The notes: generated by a model from the letters alone, not told the origin. A stretch of 64,000 nt of DNA from an uncultured Sulfuricurvum sp. (GCF_937936435.1 NZ_CALDDG010000030.1:1-64000); one strand, 5' to 3'; shown: positions 35,372 to 45,383, counted from the first letter of the stretch. Numbers and translations: made by a program.

Positions 35372-35855
35372 AAACGATCTCCTGATATTTCACCGACAAC
35401 ACTTCGAACGATTTTTCGCCGCCGGGAAGACGTGCTTTAAAATCATCCCCCTCTTCCCGTCCGAGCAGCTGTTTGGCCAGTGGAGAGTTAAACGAAATCA
35501 ATCCGCGATCCGGATTGCTCTCGCATCCTCCGACGATAGTGTAAGTCACCTCATCATCCGTATCCAAATCGCACAATACGACCGTAGAACCGAAACTGAC
35601 ACGGGCATGTTCAAGTTCACTCGGGTCGACAATCTGCGCACGTGAAATGATATCTCCGAGCTCCGCGATACGAGTACCGATAAACGCCTGCTTTTCGCGT
35701 GCGGCATGGTATTCGGAGTTTTCTTTGAGATCGCCGTATTCTTTGGCGCGTTCGATCTCTGCATTTACGGCAGGCAAATCGACGTTTTTTAAGGTATTTA
35801 GCTCATCAGACAATCGCTGAAAGCCGTATTTGGTCATCGGTTCTTTTTGTTCCAC
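35358..35855 (-). CDS. greA: transcription elongation factor GreA
   Basis: GreA inserts its coiled-coil into the RNA polymerase secondary channel and stimulates cleavage of backtracked RNA. The tip residues appear in KEYGDLKENSEYHAARE (about 40-56), and the C-terminal FKBP-like domain has GDDFKARLPGGEKSFEV. Length is 165 residues. GTG 35855 is chosen because CCGGAGAG lies at a good distance; the ATG six codons further in has no ribosome-binding site. It is first in the greA-argC-lpxH-cheV-cheA-cheW run. Confidence 0.95.
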   Translation of the reverse strand: MEQKEPMTKYGFQRLSDELNTLKNVDLPAVNAEIERAKEYGDLKENSEYHAAREKQAFIGTRIAELGDIISRAQIVDPSELEHARVSFGSTVVLCDLDTDDEVTYTIVGGCESNPDRGLISFNSPLAKQLLGREEGDDFKARLPGGEKSFEVLSVKYQEIVFESH

Positions 35856-35904
35856 TGTTCTCTCCGGAGAAATAATAATGAGACATTATACCAAAGGTAT
35901 CGGC

Positions 35905-37689
35905 TCAATTTCCGATGATACTCAAATGGTTCGGAGACTTTTTAGCCGTTTTCTTCTCGATTGCGAAAGTCCGCTGCAATTGCTCTGCCGATCGGATCGA
36001 CGAATCAGCCCCCATCCGAATCACCACCGAACTGACCCCGAGAAGTTTAAATTCACGCTGATTGCCTTCACGGTCTTCGGCTACGATACATCCGCGTTCA
36101 CGGTCTTTGGGCTCATAAAAATCGCGAACCTCGTACTCAAATGCGGCGATCAGCTTTTCAATCTCACGACACACTCTCTCGAAAGTACAGCTTTCGTTTA
36201 GATTTACCCCTAAGAAAAAATCATCGCCTCCGATATGCCCTTTAAAATATTCAGGAGAGAGTTTTTTATGCATCAAATCGGTAAACAGCAAAATAACTCT
36301 ATCCCCGTTGCGGAATCCGTAATAATCGTTGTAGGGCTTGAAATGGTCAAAATCAAAATAAGCCACTACCGAATCGGTGTTATGTTCGATCGTATGGGCG
36401 ATGTATTCATTGATTCTGAAATTTCCCGGCAATCGGGTCAGCGGATTTTCATCCCGTGCACGGATCAGATTACGTTCATGGATCACTTCGATCATTTCGC
36501 GCGCACTGAGATAGCCGATATAACGGGAAGATTCGACGACAATAACGCCGGGCGCGGTATGCGATAGAGAGAAGAGTTCGATAATCGTTTCCAGACGCAT
36601 GGTTAAATCGACGATCGGAATCGACTCGATGTAAGTATCCAATACCGAAAAGTTGGAGGATTGGTTTTGAATCAACGACCGCCCAAACGGTGAATAAACC
36701 ACCGACTTTAGCCGATGTTCATGAATAATTCCCAGCGGCCGATACGAAGCATCGACAACCGGAACCAAAAAAATCTTCTCATCTTGTTTGAGCAGATCCA
36801 GCAGCGATTCCATACTTTCCCCGATGACAATGGGACGAAGCGGTTCTAACCGTTTCAATATGATATTTTGATCGCTTTTTGAACGTTTATCCAATACGGA
36901 ATCACTCATCACCTGCGTATATTTGCTCTGAATTTGCGTACAATCCAATGTCGGGCGTTGGATAAAATATCCCTGAACCATATGACAGCCGATCTCTTTG
37001 CACACCAACAGTTCCTGCTCTGTCTCTACCCCTTCGGCGATGACACGGCATCCCATCAACGTTGCCAGCTGAACCATGTTACGGGCAAGGAGCTTTTTTT
37101 TCGGATGGGTATCAATCGAGGCTAAAAAGAAACGGTCGATTTTAATGATATTGGGAACACAGTGATAGAGCAGTTTGTAGCCGGATTGTCCTATTCCGAA
37201 ATCGTCGATAGCGATGCAAAACCCTTCTTCCGAATAATGTTGCATCAAATCGGTAAAATGGTCGAAATTGACGATTTCATTGTGCTCTGAAAGTTCAAAT
37301 ACGATCGCTTTGGAATCCAATCCGTAACGTCTTAGCAAACGCGAAGTGTTCCCTTTTGAAAAATCGAGCATCTCTAAAACGCGGTTATCCACGTTATAAA
37401 AAAGCTTCAGCTCCTTATACTCCTCAATCATGCAAAACTTTTCGAGAACTTTTTCCCGCAAACGCAGATCGAACGTATAAAGGATATTCTCTTCGTAGAG
37501 ACGGTCGAAAAACGATTCGATCGTTTCAAAGCCCAATGTATCGGTTCCGCGCAGCAATGCTTCGACACCGAAAATCGCTCCGGAATGGATGTCAATAATC
37601 GGTTGAAAAGCAATGTCGAGTATTTCGAGAAAATGGTGATATAAGGGGTGTAAAGGTTCCATGTCAGGAGTATAAAACTCCTGTGTCAC
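35905..37689 (-). CDS. EAL-CBS-GGDEF cyclic-di-GMP protein
   Basis: A 594-residue signalling protein. The EAL domain (about 25-255) keeps the metal and substrate residues in EALLRG (Glu43), ELSEHNE, IDDFGIGQSG, IKIDRFFL, AEGVETEQEL and QGYFIQRP, so phosphodiesterase activity is plausible. The middle (about 270-400) looks like a pair of CBS domains (VPVVDASYRPLGIIHEH). The C-terminal GGDEF domain (about 420-570) has YFDFDHFKPYNDYYG, but its signature reads GGDDF. Cyclase activity is therefore uncertain; it may sense GTP. No membrane segment is seen, so it is cytoplasmic. Confidence 0.88.
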   Translation of the reverse strand: MTQEFYTPDMEPLHPLYHHFLEILDIAFQPIIDIHSGAIFGVEALLRGTDTLGFETIESFFDRLYEENILYTFDLRLREKVLEKFCMIEEYKELKLFYNVDNRVLEMLDFSKGNTSRLLRRYGLDSKAIVFELSEHNEIVNFDHFTDLMQHYSEEGFCIAIDDFGIGQSGYKLLYHCVPNIIKIDRFFLASIDTHPKKKLLARNMVQLATLMGCRVIAEGVETEQELLVCKEIGCHMVQGYFIQRPTLDCTQIQSKYTQVMSDSVLDKRSKSDQNIILKRLEPLRPIVIGESMESLLDLLKQDEKIFLVPVVDASYRPLGIIHEHRLKSVVYSPFGRSLIQNQSSNFSVLDTYIESIPIVDLTMRLETIIELFSLSHTAPGVIVVESSRYIGYLSAREMIEVIHERNLIRARDENPLTRLPGNFRINEYIAHTIEHNTDSVVAYFDFDHFKPYNDYYGFRNGDRVILLFTDLMHKKLSPEYFKGHIGGDDFFLGVNLNESCTFERVCREIEKLIAAFEYEVRDFYEPKDRERGCIVAEDREGNQREFKLLGVSSVVIRMGADSSIRSAEQLQRTFAIEKKTAKKSPNHLSIIGN

Positions 37690-37728
37690 AGCAAGATTAC
37701 AAAACGCGCTCTTGTGCGAAATCCGGAT

Positions 37729-38820
37729 CTATTTTCGGTAACGCTTAAAGACCTCGTAAAGCTCTTCGAACGCGGTCTCGCTCGATTTCTCGACATCTTT
37801 CATCCGTTCCAAGGCACCTTTATAGTCTTTTTTGTTCACCCATAGCTCAATTGCTTCTTTGACCCCTTGGTGAACATTGGCATGATGTTTATGCAGCGAA
37901 GACAAAAATGCCGTCTCTTTTTTGATAACTTCCTGATTGACACCGAACCATTTCCCGAATCGGCACTCGTTTTCGGTTTGCAGTGTCGGAATACCGCCGT
38001 TGATGAAGGAGTTGTAACCGGTCAATTTGAAAAGAATATGATCGGCTTTTCCGTTTCCGATACCGATCTCGCGCGTGATGTTTTCAGTGATGTTCGAGAT
38101 CGCATCCGAATTTCGGATAACATTGTCCAACTCATCGAAAAAGAGGTTTAATGTGTTGGAAATACTCTCTCCGTTTTCCCGGAATTTTTGGGTCATATCC
38201 AAAATTTCGACCGAGTTTTGTTTCAGTTGCGAAATATTAATCTCGACTTCCTGCGTCGCTTTTTGGGTTCGTTCGGCAAGTTTTCGTACTTCATCGGCAA
38301 CGACGGCGAATCCTCTGCCGTGTTCGCCGGCACGTGCCGCTTCGATGGCGGCATTTAATGCCAGAAGATTGGTTTGATCGCTGATGTCTTTGATCAAACT
38401 GATGATAGCGCCGATCGAACCGACGCTGTTGTTTAACGAGTTTGCGCCGTTTTCGAGACTTGTCGCCTCTTCTGAAATCGAATCGACACTGGTAATTACA
38501 TTGTCACGTTTCGATTTGACCGCATCGATGCTCGCCGCCGAGCTGATGTTCATCGTCGTCGCGTGCTCCAATGCCTCGACGTTAGACTGCATGATCCCCT
38601 GAACGAATCCGACACCGCTTTTATAAGAAAGAAGCACCGTATCAAGTACATCGTTTTTGATTTTCAATAATACGGCGTCCTCTTTATGCTCGTCGATCTC
38701 TTGGCGCGCTTTGTAGAGTTCTGCATTTAAAGCTTCGATCTGCGACTTAAGGTCTCTGTTTTCAGCCTCTATTTTGGAGACTTTTTCTTCCAACGTTTTA
38801 TCATTACCGAATAAACCCAT
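37729..38820 (-). CDS. soluble chemoreceptor with C-terminal zinc-binding (CZB) domain
   Basis: A 363-residue cytoplasmic chemoreceptor without membrane helices or periplasmic domain. An N-terminal coiled-coil (about 8-55) leads to the methyl-accepting signalling hairpin tip ([21 protein letters not shown] and [13 protein letters not shown]). The C-terminus (about 270-363) is a CZB domain with CRFGKWFG and the HKHHANVH histidines that bind zinc. Related receptors sense zinc or hypochlorous acid. It lies 39 bp upstream of the EAL protein gene on the same strand. Confidence 0.9.
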   Translation of the reverse strand: MGLFGNDKTLEEKVSKIEAENRDLKSQIEALNAELYKARQEIDEHKEDAVLLKIKNDVLDTVLLSYKSGVGFVQGIMQSNVEALEHATTMNISSAASIDAVKSKRDNVITSVDSISEEATSLENGANSLNNSVGSIGAIISLIKDISDQTNLLALNAAIEAARAGEHGRGFAVVADEVRKLAERTQKATQEVEINISQLKQNSVEILDMTQKFRENGESISNTLNLFFDELDNVIRNSDAISNITENITREIGIGNGKADHILFKLTGYNSFINGGIPTLQTENECRFGKWFGVNQEVIKKETAFLSSLHKHHANVHQGVKEAIELWVNKKDYKGALERMKDVEKSSETAFEELYEVFKRYRK

Positions 38821-38987
38821 GTAGCGCTTCCTTCATAAATTTCTTGGGCAATTGTAACGAAGAAAACGGCAAATCGGGCATAGATATTTACATCTTTTTA
38901 AAACTTGCGGACAGAGCGGGGTTTCAGAGTATTTTTATCTCCGAGGAGATCGGTTTTAATTGCTGGAGAGACAGCTTAAACTTGACA

Positions 38988-39335
38988 TTATCGTATCTGT
39001 CCGAACCATAAATAAGAGATCATAAAAACGACTAAAAAACCTAAAACAGGCAAATAACGGTATATTCGGGTTAATCCCAGCAGAGGTTTGCCGTTCACAA
39101 ATATTCCTAATTGAATCGCCGTTATCATGAGAGACGCCATAACGGCAAAAAGAACTAACAACGGCAAAAACACGACGCTTTTTTCATACATGAAGCCATA
39201 TACCAACAAACTGACGATTGCGGCACCGACGACAAAATACTGCACTAAAACCGCCGAGGAGAGTCTCTCCTCTTTTTTTTGAACGCGGGCGATTTTAAAA
39301 TAGAGAGATGCGATAAAAAGGGCAAAATAAAACAT
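38988..39335 (-). CDS. small integral membrane protein
   Basis: Unrecognised 115-residue protein with four likely membrane helices (about 2-13, 28-46, 52-74 and 92-110), separated by short charged loops (KIARVQKKEERL and GLTRIYRY). No catalytic residue pattern is visible. It stands alone in a stretch with a 167-bp gap on one side and about 97 bp on the other. The size and topology match many uncharacterised DUF-type membrane proteins. Confidence 0.65.
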   Translation of the reverse strand: MFYFALFIASLYFKIARVQKKEERLSSAVLVQYFVVGAAIVSLLVYGFMYEKSVVFLPLLVLFAVMASLMITAIQLGIFVNGKPLLGLTRIYRYLPVLGFLVVFMISYLWFGQIR

Positions 39336-39432
39336 ACCGGAAACTTTCCTACAAAATTTTGCGGATTGTATCCAAGCGTAGATTAATTATATGTGAAAAT
39401 TATAGTAATTATAATTTTATGTAGACTATTAA

Positions 39433-40080
39433 CTATTGCAGTGCGATCTTCCGCAATGCCAGAGAACACATCGCCAAACCGAAGGCTCCGGTTACTCCCA
39501 CAAAACTCCCTTTTTCTTTGATACGGGGGAGTTCGGAAGAGCAGATACAGCTGAAATCGCCCCGGAATTTACGCTTTCGCAATTCATTGCGGATTTTGGA
39601 AGCGAACGGGTCCCCTTCGGTCTTCCAGATAGAGCGCACTTCAATCTTAGTGGGATCGAGCCGTTTCGCCGAACCGACCGATGAAATCAGTTTCGGATAG
39701 CATTTTTGGATAAGGGCAAGTTTGGCGCGCATGTCGTCGATAGCGTCAAGCACCAAATCATACGGTTCGAAATCAAACGCCTCGACCCATTCAGGGGTAA
39801 TCTTCTCTGCGATTGCGGTCACTTCGGGATAATGTTTTTGCAACGCTTCGACTTTCAATTCCCCTTCGTGCTCTTCCGAATGCATTTGACGGTTTTGGTT
39901 GGTCAGATCGTATCGGTCAAAATCGATGATGGTAATATCACGCACCCCCGAACGATAGAGGCAATCGAGACAGAAACTTCCGACTCCGCCGACACCGAGA
40001 AGGAGAATTTTGGCATTTTGGAGTCTGCCGAACGCCTCTTCCCCGAAAACCAACCGCGTACGGGTATTTCTCACAGCCAC
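39433..40080 (-). CDS. tcdA: ThiF/MoeB-family tRNA threonylcarbamoyladenosine dehydratase (TcdA-like)
   Basis: E1-like ATP-dependent enzyme, 215 residues. The nucleotide-binding GVGGVGSFCLDCLYRSGV, IIDFDRYDLTNQNRQ and the adenylation-site DAIDDMRAKLAL are present. It lacks the rhodanese or MoeB tail and resembles TcdA (CsdL), which cyclises the threonylcarbamoyladenosine of tRNA position 37. A sulfur-carrier adenylation role is the alternative. It begins inside surE with a 10-bp overlap and is last in the feoA-feoB-regulator-kinase-surE-tcdA run. Confidence 0.82.
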   Translation of the reverse strand: MAVRNTRTRLVFGEEAFGRLQNAKILLLGVGGVGSFCLDCLYRSGVRDITIIDFDRYDLTNQNRQMHSEEHEGELKVEALQKHYPEVTAIAEKITPEWVEAFDFEPYDLVLDAIDDMRAKLALIQKCYPKLISSVGSAKRLDPTKIEVRSIWKTEGDPFASKIRNELRKRKFRGDFSCICSSELPRIKEKGSFVGVTGAFGLAMCSLALRKIALQ

Positions 40081-40838
40081 TCCCGCAATTTTTCCATCGA
40101 TTCATACGCACTCAAATCCAGCTTGATCGGCGTGATCGAGACAAATCCCTGTTCGATCGCCTCGAAATCACAGAGCCCGAGTCCGTGTTCGCGCGCTTTA
40201 TACTCCAAAGGATGGAGTCCCAGCCAGTAATATTCCAATCCTCTCGGATTTCGGTGTAAATGGGCATCGTTCGCATAATAACGGTATCCCGCATACGTTA
40301 CGGCAAAATTCAGTTCATCCGCGTCATACGGAATATTGACGTTTAAAAATTCCCGCTCATTCAGCGGAAACTCACCGTCAAAAATTTTCTCTACCAGATG
40401 ACGGATCGCTTTTTTCGCCAATGCGAAATCCCCCATCGGCTGAGTGAAATCCATCACTTGCGAGATCGCGATCGAGGGAACCCCCTGTAAAACCCCCTCC
40501 ATTGCCGCAGCGGCCGTTCCGGAATAGGTAATGTCCTCTCCCATATTGGAACCTTTGTTAATCCCGCTGATGACGAGATCGGGTTTGCGCTCTTCAAAAA
40601 GCGAGTGTAATGCCAGATAGACACAATCGCTCGGTGTTCCGTCGTCGAGTTTGTAAAAATCATCCTCGACACTGATAAAACTTAGCGGTCGTGTCAACGT
40701 CAGCGAGTGTCCGCATGCCGACTTTTCGGTTGAGGGGGCGACGACGGTAATGCGTCCAAGCCCTTCCAAGGCACTGATCAGGGCGCGAAGTCCCGGAGAT
40801 TCATATCCATCGTCATTACTGATGAGGATCTCTTTCAT
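40071..40838 (-). CDS. surE: 5'/3'-nucleotidase SurE
   Basis: SurE dephosphorylates nucleoside monophosphates. The metal site is in ISNDDGYESPGLRAL at the N-terminus, with KSACGHSLTLTRPL, GTPSDCVYLAL and ISGINKGSNMGEDITYSGT. Its 255 residues are of normal length. It overlaps the sensor kinase gene by 4 bp and tcdA by 10 bp, so it is translationally coupled to both; a functional link to the kinase is not evident. Confidence 0.95.
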   Translation of the reverse strand: MKEILISNDDGYESPGLRALISALEGLGRITVVAPSTEKSACGHSLTLTRPLSFISVEDDFYKLDDGTPSDCVYLALHSLFEERKPDLVISGINKGSNMGEDITYSGTAAAAMEGVLQGVPSIAISQVMDFTQPMGDFALAKKAIRHLVEKIFDGEFPLNEREFLNVNIPYDADELNFAVTYAGYRYYANDAHLHRNPRGLEYYWLGLHPLEYKAREHGLGLCDFEAIEQGFVSITPIKLDLSAYESMEKLREWL

Positions 40839-42148
40839 TTATGGTTCCTTTTCGTCGGTTTGAGAGGGACACAGATAAAACAGTTCCGTTCTCCCCGTCT
40901 TTCGTAAGCGAGAACATAACCGTGTTCTTTCAAGATTGCATCCACGATGTAAAGCCCTAATCCGAAACTGTCTTTGGTAGGCTGATCTTTCGTAAACGGT
41001 TCGATGTAATACGAAAGGGGCTTTTTCAATGCCGGTCCCGTATTGCTGAAAACGATCTCCGCTCCTTCGAGCGATATCTCCATCTGCTTATCCGGAGAGT
41101 ATTTAATCGCATTATCGATTAAATTCTTCACCGCTGTAACAAAAAGACGGTAATCGACTTTAAGCTTCTCCGCCGTATCGATGTTGCATACGACCGATTC
41201 GTATTCAACCATGGCTGAATCGATCGCACCGTCGATGATATCGACTAGACGGTATTCCTTCTTCTCCAAATGCTGATTCCCGGATGTGATCTCCTCGATA
41301 AGGGCAAACTCTCCGATCAACGATTCCAAACGCTCAAATATCCCTAAAAAACGCCCCTGCTGTTTCTCGTCAGCAAGCATTGTACTGGCTATCCGTCCTT
41401 TGGCAATCGGTGTTTTGAGCTCATGCATGATGTTACGCAGAAAAAGGGTCCGCGATTCGATCAAAGAGCGGATTTTATGCTGTGTACTCTCCAACTCGTT
41501 CGCGATCAATGCAATCTCGTCACTCCCTTCCATTCTAAAACTGACACTCATCTCCCCTTCTCCGAAACGGGCGATTTGTCGACGAAGGCTTCGCAACGGG
41601 CTCAAACGGTAAATAATCAATGCAAATGAGACGATCAGAATCGTCATGATCGTCCCATATGCCGACAAGAGATTCACTCCGCTGTACGCTTCGATACTGT
41701 GATCCTCAAGCAATACCGTATGACGGGAAGACTCGACCCAAAAAAAGATTTTTCCCCGATATTCGATCATCGACGTGATAATCGGATGGACGCTTTGCGT
41801 GTCATAAGAGATATTCATAGATGCTGAATAATTGCTGACGACAGGGTCATCCGTCGTTCCGTCGGTTTTTAGAATTTTCCCGAAACGTATGATCTTTTCA
41901 TACCGCTCTTTCGAGCTGATTTCATCCAGATCATACAATGCCAGATTTGCTTCGAACATCGGCTGAGAGAGCTGTTTAAGAAGATACGTATGATAGATTT
42001 GGCTGATAAGGGCATGTTTGGAGAAGATGTTGTCGATATGTTTTGCGCGGTTGGTCTGATACAGCTGATAGAAGGTGTAGCTGACACTCGATACCGTCAC
42101 CAGCAACGCAAATACGACGGTCGCGAGAACGGCATTATTTTTTATCAT
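40835..42148 (-). CDS. sensor histidine kinase, ArsS-like
   Basis: A 437-residue membrane kinase. Two membrane helices (about 8-29 and 164-183) frame a periplasmic sensor domain of about 130 residues, then a HAMP-like region and the kinase. The phosphorylated His242 lies in RNIMHELKTPIAKGR; the N box is KNLIDNAIKYSP and the G2 box is SFGLGLYIV. Its style matches ArsS-type kinases of Helicobacter and relatives (acid sensing), but the signal here is unknown. It follows its response regulator by 5 bp and lies downstream of feoB. Confidence 0.85.
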   Translation of the reverse strand: MIKNNAVLATVVFALLVTVSSVSYTFYQLYQTNRAKHIDNIFSKHALISQIYHTYLLKQLSQPMFEANLALYDLDEISSKERYEKIIRFGKILKTDGTTDDPVVSNYSASMNISYDTQSVHPIITSMIEYRGKIFFWVESSRHTVLLEDHSIEAYSGVNLLSAYGTIMTILIVSFALIIYRLSPLRSLRRQIARFGEGEMSVSFRMEGSDEIALIANELESTQHKIRSLIESRTLFLRNIMHELKTPIAKGRIASTMLADEKQQGRFLGIFERLESLIGEFALIEEITSGNQHLEKKEYRLVDIIDGAIDSAMVEYESVVCNIDTAEKLKVDYRLFVTAVKNLIDNAIKYSPDKQMEISLEGAEIVFSNTGPALKKPLSYYIEPFTKDQPTKDSFGLGLYIVDAILKEHGYVLAYERRGERNCFICVPLKPTKRNHK

Positions 42149-42153
42149 CGGGA

Positions 42154-42816
42154 CTATTTTAAGAGTTTGTAGCCGATCCCGCGGATCGATTCAATCAGAG
42201 TTTTATCCCCCAGTTTATTGCGGATACGTCCCATCATCACGTCAATACTTTTGTTGGACGAATCCTCGTTGATCGCACTGACGTTATGGATCAAATCTTC
42301 ACGGGAGACGACCATACCCTGCTTTTTGATCATGTGGGCCAAAATTCCGTATTCCGCGTTCGTAAGCTCCAGCGGACGGTTTTTATAACTGATCAGCATG
42401 GCTGACTCATTCAGTTTGAAATCGCATGCATTCTCGGAAGCAAGCGCCGATGCGGCATCGTAACGGCGCAATACCGAATGGATGCGGGCTTCGAGTTCCC
42501 TCGGATCGTACGGTTTGGGAAGATAATCGTCCGCCCCCAACTCCAGAGCATTGATTTTATCCGTCACATCCGAACGTGCCGAAGAGATGATAATCGGAAT
42601 GTTTTGCCGGGCACGGATCGCCTCGCATACCTCCAACCCGTCCATCCCAGGCAAGGTTAAATCTAAAATGACCGCATCGAATTTTTCGAGTTTAAGAATA
42701 CTCAATGCCTTAAACGGATCGTCTTCCGTCGTCACCTCAAAGTCGTACTGTTCTAAAAATTCGGTCAGTATCTCGGCCAGTTCGAGATCATCTTCAATCA
42801 TTAATATTTTACTCAT
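42154..42816 (-). CDS. OmpR-family response regulator
   Basis: A 220-residue regulator with receiver (about 1-120; acidic pair Asp9-Asp10, phospho-acceptor Asp52 in LDLTLPGMDG, Lys in LPKPYD) and winged-helix DNA-binding domain (about 130-220; LTNAEYGILAHMIKKQG and SIDVMMGRIRNKLG). It is paired with the kinase that follows by 5 bp. It starts 35 bp after feoB, so a shared transcript with the iron transporter is possible. Confidence 0.92.
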   Translation of the reverse strand: MSKILMIEDDLELAEILTEFLEQYDFEVTTEDDPFKALSILKLEKFDAVILDLTLPGMDGLEVCEAIRARQNIPIIISSARSDVTDKINALELGADDYLPKPYDPRELEARIHSVLRRYDAASALASENACDFKLNESAMLISYKNRPLELTNAEYGILAHMIKKQGMVVSREDLIHNVSAINEDSSNKSIDVMMGRIRNKLGDKTLIESIRGIGYKLLK

Positions 42817-42851
42817 ACCGCAATTGTAGCTTAGTAACAGTTAATCATTAC

Positions 42852-44963
42852 CTAACTGAGCCAAAGTGCCACATGATAAGCGATAAACGCCAATGAGTAC
42901 GCGACGATTGTCGTAAACAGAAACAAATAACCGAAATATTTGATCCCCCCCGCTTCGCGTGTAAAGACGACCGATGCGGCAAGACACGGTAAATAAGTCA
43001 TGATAACGACGATAAACGCGACGGCCGAAGCAAAAGGGATATGCGAATTTATCGCCCGGATCAAAGAGTTATCCTCTTCGGTTGCATCGCTTCCCAATGA
43101 ATACAATACACCGATGGTCGAGACGACGACCTCTTTTGCCGCCAATCCCGTCTGAAGCGCAACCGCCATTTTCCAGTCAAATCCCAGCGGTGTGAATACC
43201 GGTTCGATCGCATGACCGATACGCCCCAAGAAACTTTGGGATAGCTGCGCTTCGGCAAGAGCATTTTCATATTTTTTAGCTTCTTGTTCCGTTGCCGCCG
43301 TCTCGATTTTCTGCGCATATTCTTGATCCAGTAGCGCACTTTTCGGATAAGTGCTCAAAAACCATACGAGCAGCGAAGCCGCCGCGATAAACGTTCCCGC
43401 TTTTTTCAGATACATCATCGTTTTGGTCAGTACGGTATGCCACACCAATTTTACCGAAGGGAGCCGATATTTCGGCATCTCCATAACGAACGGTTCATCG
43501 ATTCCTTTAAAGGCCGTCATTTTAAGCGCTTTTGCCGCAATCAGACCGATGATCGCCCCGAGGATATAAATACCGAAAAGGACGTTTCCGGCCATTTCCG
43601 GTCCGAAAAATGCTCCGGTAAAGAGGACATAGACCGGTAAACGCGCCCCGCAGCTCATAAATCCGATGACAAACAGCGTCAACAGGCGATCACGGTCATT
43701 TTTTAGAATCCGTGCCGACATATAGGCCGGAATAGAACATCCGAAACCCGTCACGAGGGGGATAAACGACTGGCCGTGTAAACCGAACTTATGAAAAAAT
43801 CCGTCCAACAAAAACGCAACGCGGGACATATATCCCGTCGCCTCGAGCAAAGCGATACCAACAAAGAGAATAACAATATTAGGGATAAACAAGACTACGG
43901 CACCGACTCCTGCGATCACCCCGTCAACGATGAGTGAACGGACTTCATCATTGGCGATTGTGGCACCGACAGCTCCGCCGAGCCATCCGAAAAATGCATC
44001 AATCCAATCCATCGGAATACTTCCGATCTCGAATGTCAGCTGAAACAATCCCCACATGAAAAAGAGAAAAATCGGAATACCGAAAATCGGATGGATCAGA
44101 ACCGAATCGATCTTTTCCGTCGTCGTTTTCTGTTCTGACGCTTTCGATTTGATTCGGACGGCTTCGGCAATGATACCGCGGTTAAACGAAAGATACTCTT
44201 CCGCAAAAATCTCTTTGATATCATCGCTGTCATGGTGTAGCGAGATATGGCGATCCGCTTCGATCAACATCGGCTGTAATTCCGTCCATATCGGGTTGTC
44301 ATGCAACGTTCGATAGGTCTTTTTTTCCTGCTGCAACAAATTGATCGCAATATTTCGATTGGTAATGCTCGCCTTAAACCGATGTTTGTCGAGATAATCG
44401 GCAATGAGAACGATCTCCTCTTCGACCGCTTCGCTAAAAATCAGTTTTTGTTCCTGAAACGGGCTCAAGTGAACGTCTATAACCGCTTTCATCAAAGGCT
44501 CAAGCCCTTTTTTCTCCGCAGCGGAAACCGATACGCACGGAATACCCAGCAATTGCGAAAGGTACGCGGTATTGATCTCTATCCCCTCTTTTTCCGCTTC
44601 GTCACTCATATTCAGCGCAATCACCATTTTTTTGCTCATCGTCATCAATTCGGCAGTAAGCTGAAGATTTTTCTCCATATTGGTTGAATCAAGGACATTG
44701 ATAATCAAATCATACGATTCGTTGGTCAAAAATTCATGGGTGACCCGCTCTTCGATCGAATAATCGGTAAACGCATACGTTCCCGGCAAATCGACGACAT
44801 TAAAATCGAATCCGTCGTATTCAAACATCACTTCGGTTTTATCGACGGTGACTCCGGTGAAATTCCCGACATGCAAACGGGCATTGCTGATCGAATTGAT
44901 CAACATGCTTTTTCCGACGTTCGGCTGCCCGACAAGCGCGACTTTGATTTTTTTATCGGACAT
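42852..44963 (-). CDS. feoB: ferrous iron transporter FeoB
   Basis: FeoB imports Fe(II). The N-terminal G domain has GQPNVGKSMLINSIS (G1), VGNFTGVTVDK (G2), DLPGTYAFTDYS (G3) and LNMSDEAE (G4), followed by a GDI-like helical domain and a membrane domain with Gate motifs (GFGCSIPAYMSARIL and GFMSCGARLPVYVLF). Its 703 residues agree with the family. It overlaps feoA by 11 bp. Anoxic Fe(II) supply fits the sulfur-oxidising lifestyle inferred for the organism. Confidence 0.96.
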   Translation of the reverse strand: MSDKKIKVALVGQPNVGKSMLINSISNARLHVGNFTGVTVDKTEVMFEYDGFDFNVVDLPGTYAFTDYSIEERVTHEFLTNESYDLIINVLDSTNMEKNLQLTAELMTMSKKMVIALNMSDEAEKEGIEINTAYLSQLLGIPCVSVSAAEKKGLEPLMKAVIDVHLSPFQEQKLIFSEAVEEEIVLIADYLDKHRFKASITNRNIAINLLQQEKKTYRTLHDNPIWTELQPMLIEADRHISLHHDSDDIKEIFAEEYLSFNRGIIAEAVRIKSKASEQKTTTEKIDSVLIHPIFGIPIFLFFMWGLFQLTFEIGSIPMDWIDAFFGWLGGAVGATIANDEVRSLIVDGVIAGVGAVVLFIPNIVILFVGIALLEATGYMSRVAFLLDGFFHKFGLHGQSFIPLVTGFGCSIPAYMSARILKNDRDRLLTLFVIGFMSCGARLPVYVLFTGAFFGPEMAGNVLFGIYILGAIIGLIAAKALKMTAFKGIDEPFVMEMPKYRLPSVKLVWHTVLTKTMMYLKKAGTFIAAASLLVWFLSTYPKSALLDQEYAQKIETAATEQEAKKYENALAEAQLSQSFLGRIGHAIEPVFTPLGFDWKMAVALQTGLAAKEVVVSTIGVLYSLGSDATEEDNSLIRAINSHIPFASAVAFIVVIMTYLPCLAASVVFTREAGGIKYFGYLFLFTTIVAYSLAFIAYHVALWLS

Positions 44964-45198
44964 TACATACCTCGATCAGTGCCGCTTCCTCTTTACGTAA
45001 AGCCAAAGCGACATTTCCCACCTTGATCTCAAACGTACTTTTTGCCGGTGCGCATTCGAGCATTTTGACTTCAGCGCCTTTCATCAACCCAAAAGAGATC
45101 AATCGTTGTTTCAAAGGGCCTGTCGCGTTGATTTTTACAACGGTAGCGACCCCGCCTTTGGTACATGCGCTCAATAGCGTCATCGTATCGGTTTTCAT
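44953..45198 (-). CDS. feoA: ferrous iron transport protein FeoA
   Basis: An 81-residue SH3-like protein that supports FeoB. Landmarks are MTLLSACTKGGVATVV near the start, LKQRLISFGLMKGAEV and the terminal ALRKEEAALIEV. ATG 45198 is preferred because AAAGG sits 7 bases upstream; an ATG six codons earlier would lie ahead of that site. It overlaps feoB by 11 bp, so both are coupled. A strong Fur-box-like palindrome lies 70 bp upstream. Confidence 0.9.
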   Translation of the reverse strand: MKTDTMTLLSACTKGGVATVVKINATGPLKQRLISFGLMKGAEVKMLECAPAKSTFEIKVGNVALALRKEEAALIEVCNVR

Positions 45199-45267
45199 AA
45201 AACTGCCTTTATACATTCTTATATTGATAAATATGGGTCATTCATGCTGTTAATAGTAATACTTTAA

Positions 45268-45282
45268 TCATAATAGCTATCA
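45268..45282 (-). promoter_or_regulatory. Fur-box-like operator of feoAB
   Basis: On the minus strand the bases read TGATAGC-T-ATTATGA, matching the 7-1-7 Fur consensus TGATAAT-N-ATTATCA at 11 or 12 of 14 positions. It lies where a TTGATA -35 begins (45279-45284) and in front of a TATTAC -10, so bound Fur would block transcription. A second partial match (AATGATAACTC) is near 45301. Confidence 0.55.
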
Positions 45283-45383
45283 ACTTATACACCCCTTAAT
45301 AATGATAACTCTTTTCAAAAAGAATCTTTATTTTATGAACTGCGCTATAATTATAGTTAAATTACCCAAAACTAGGATCGTTA

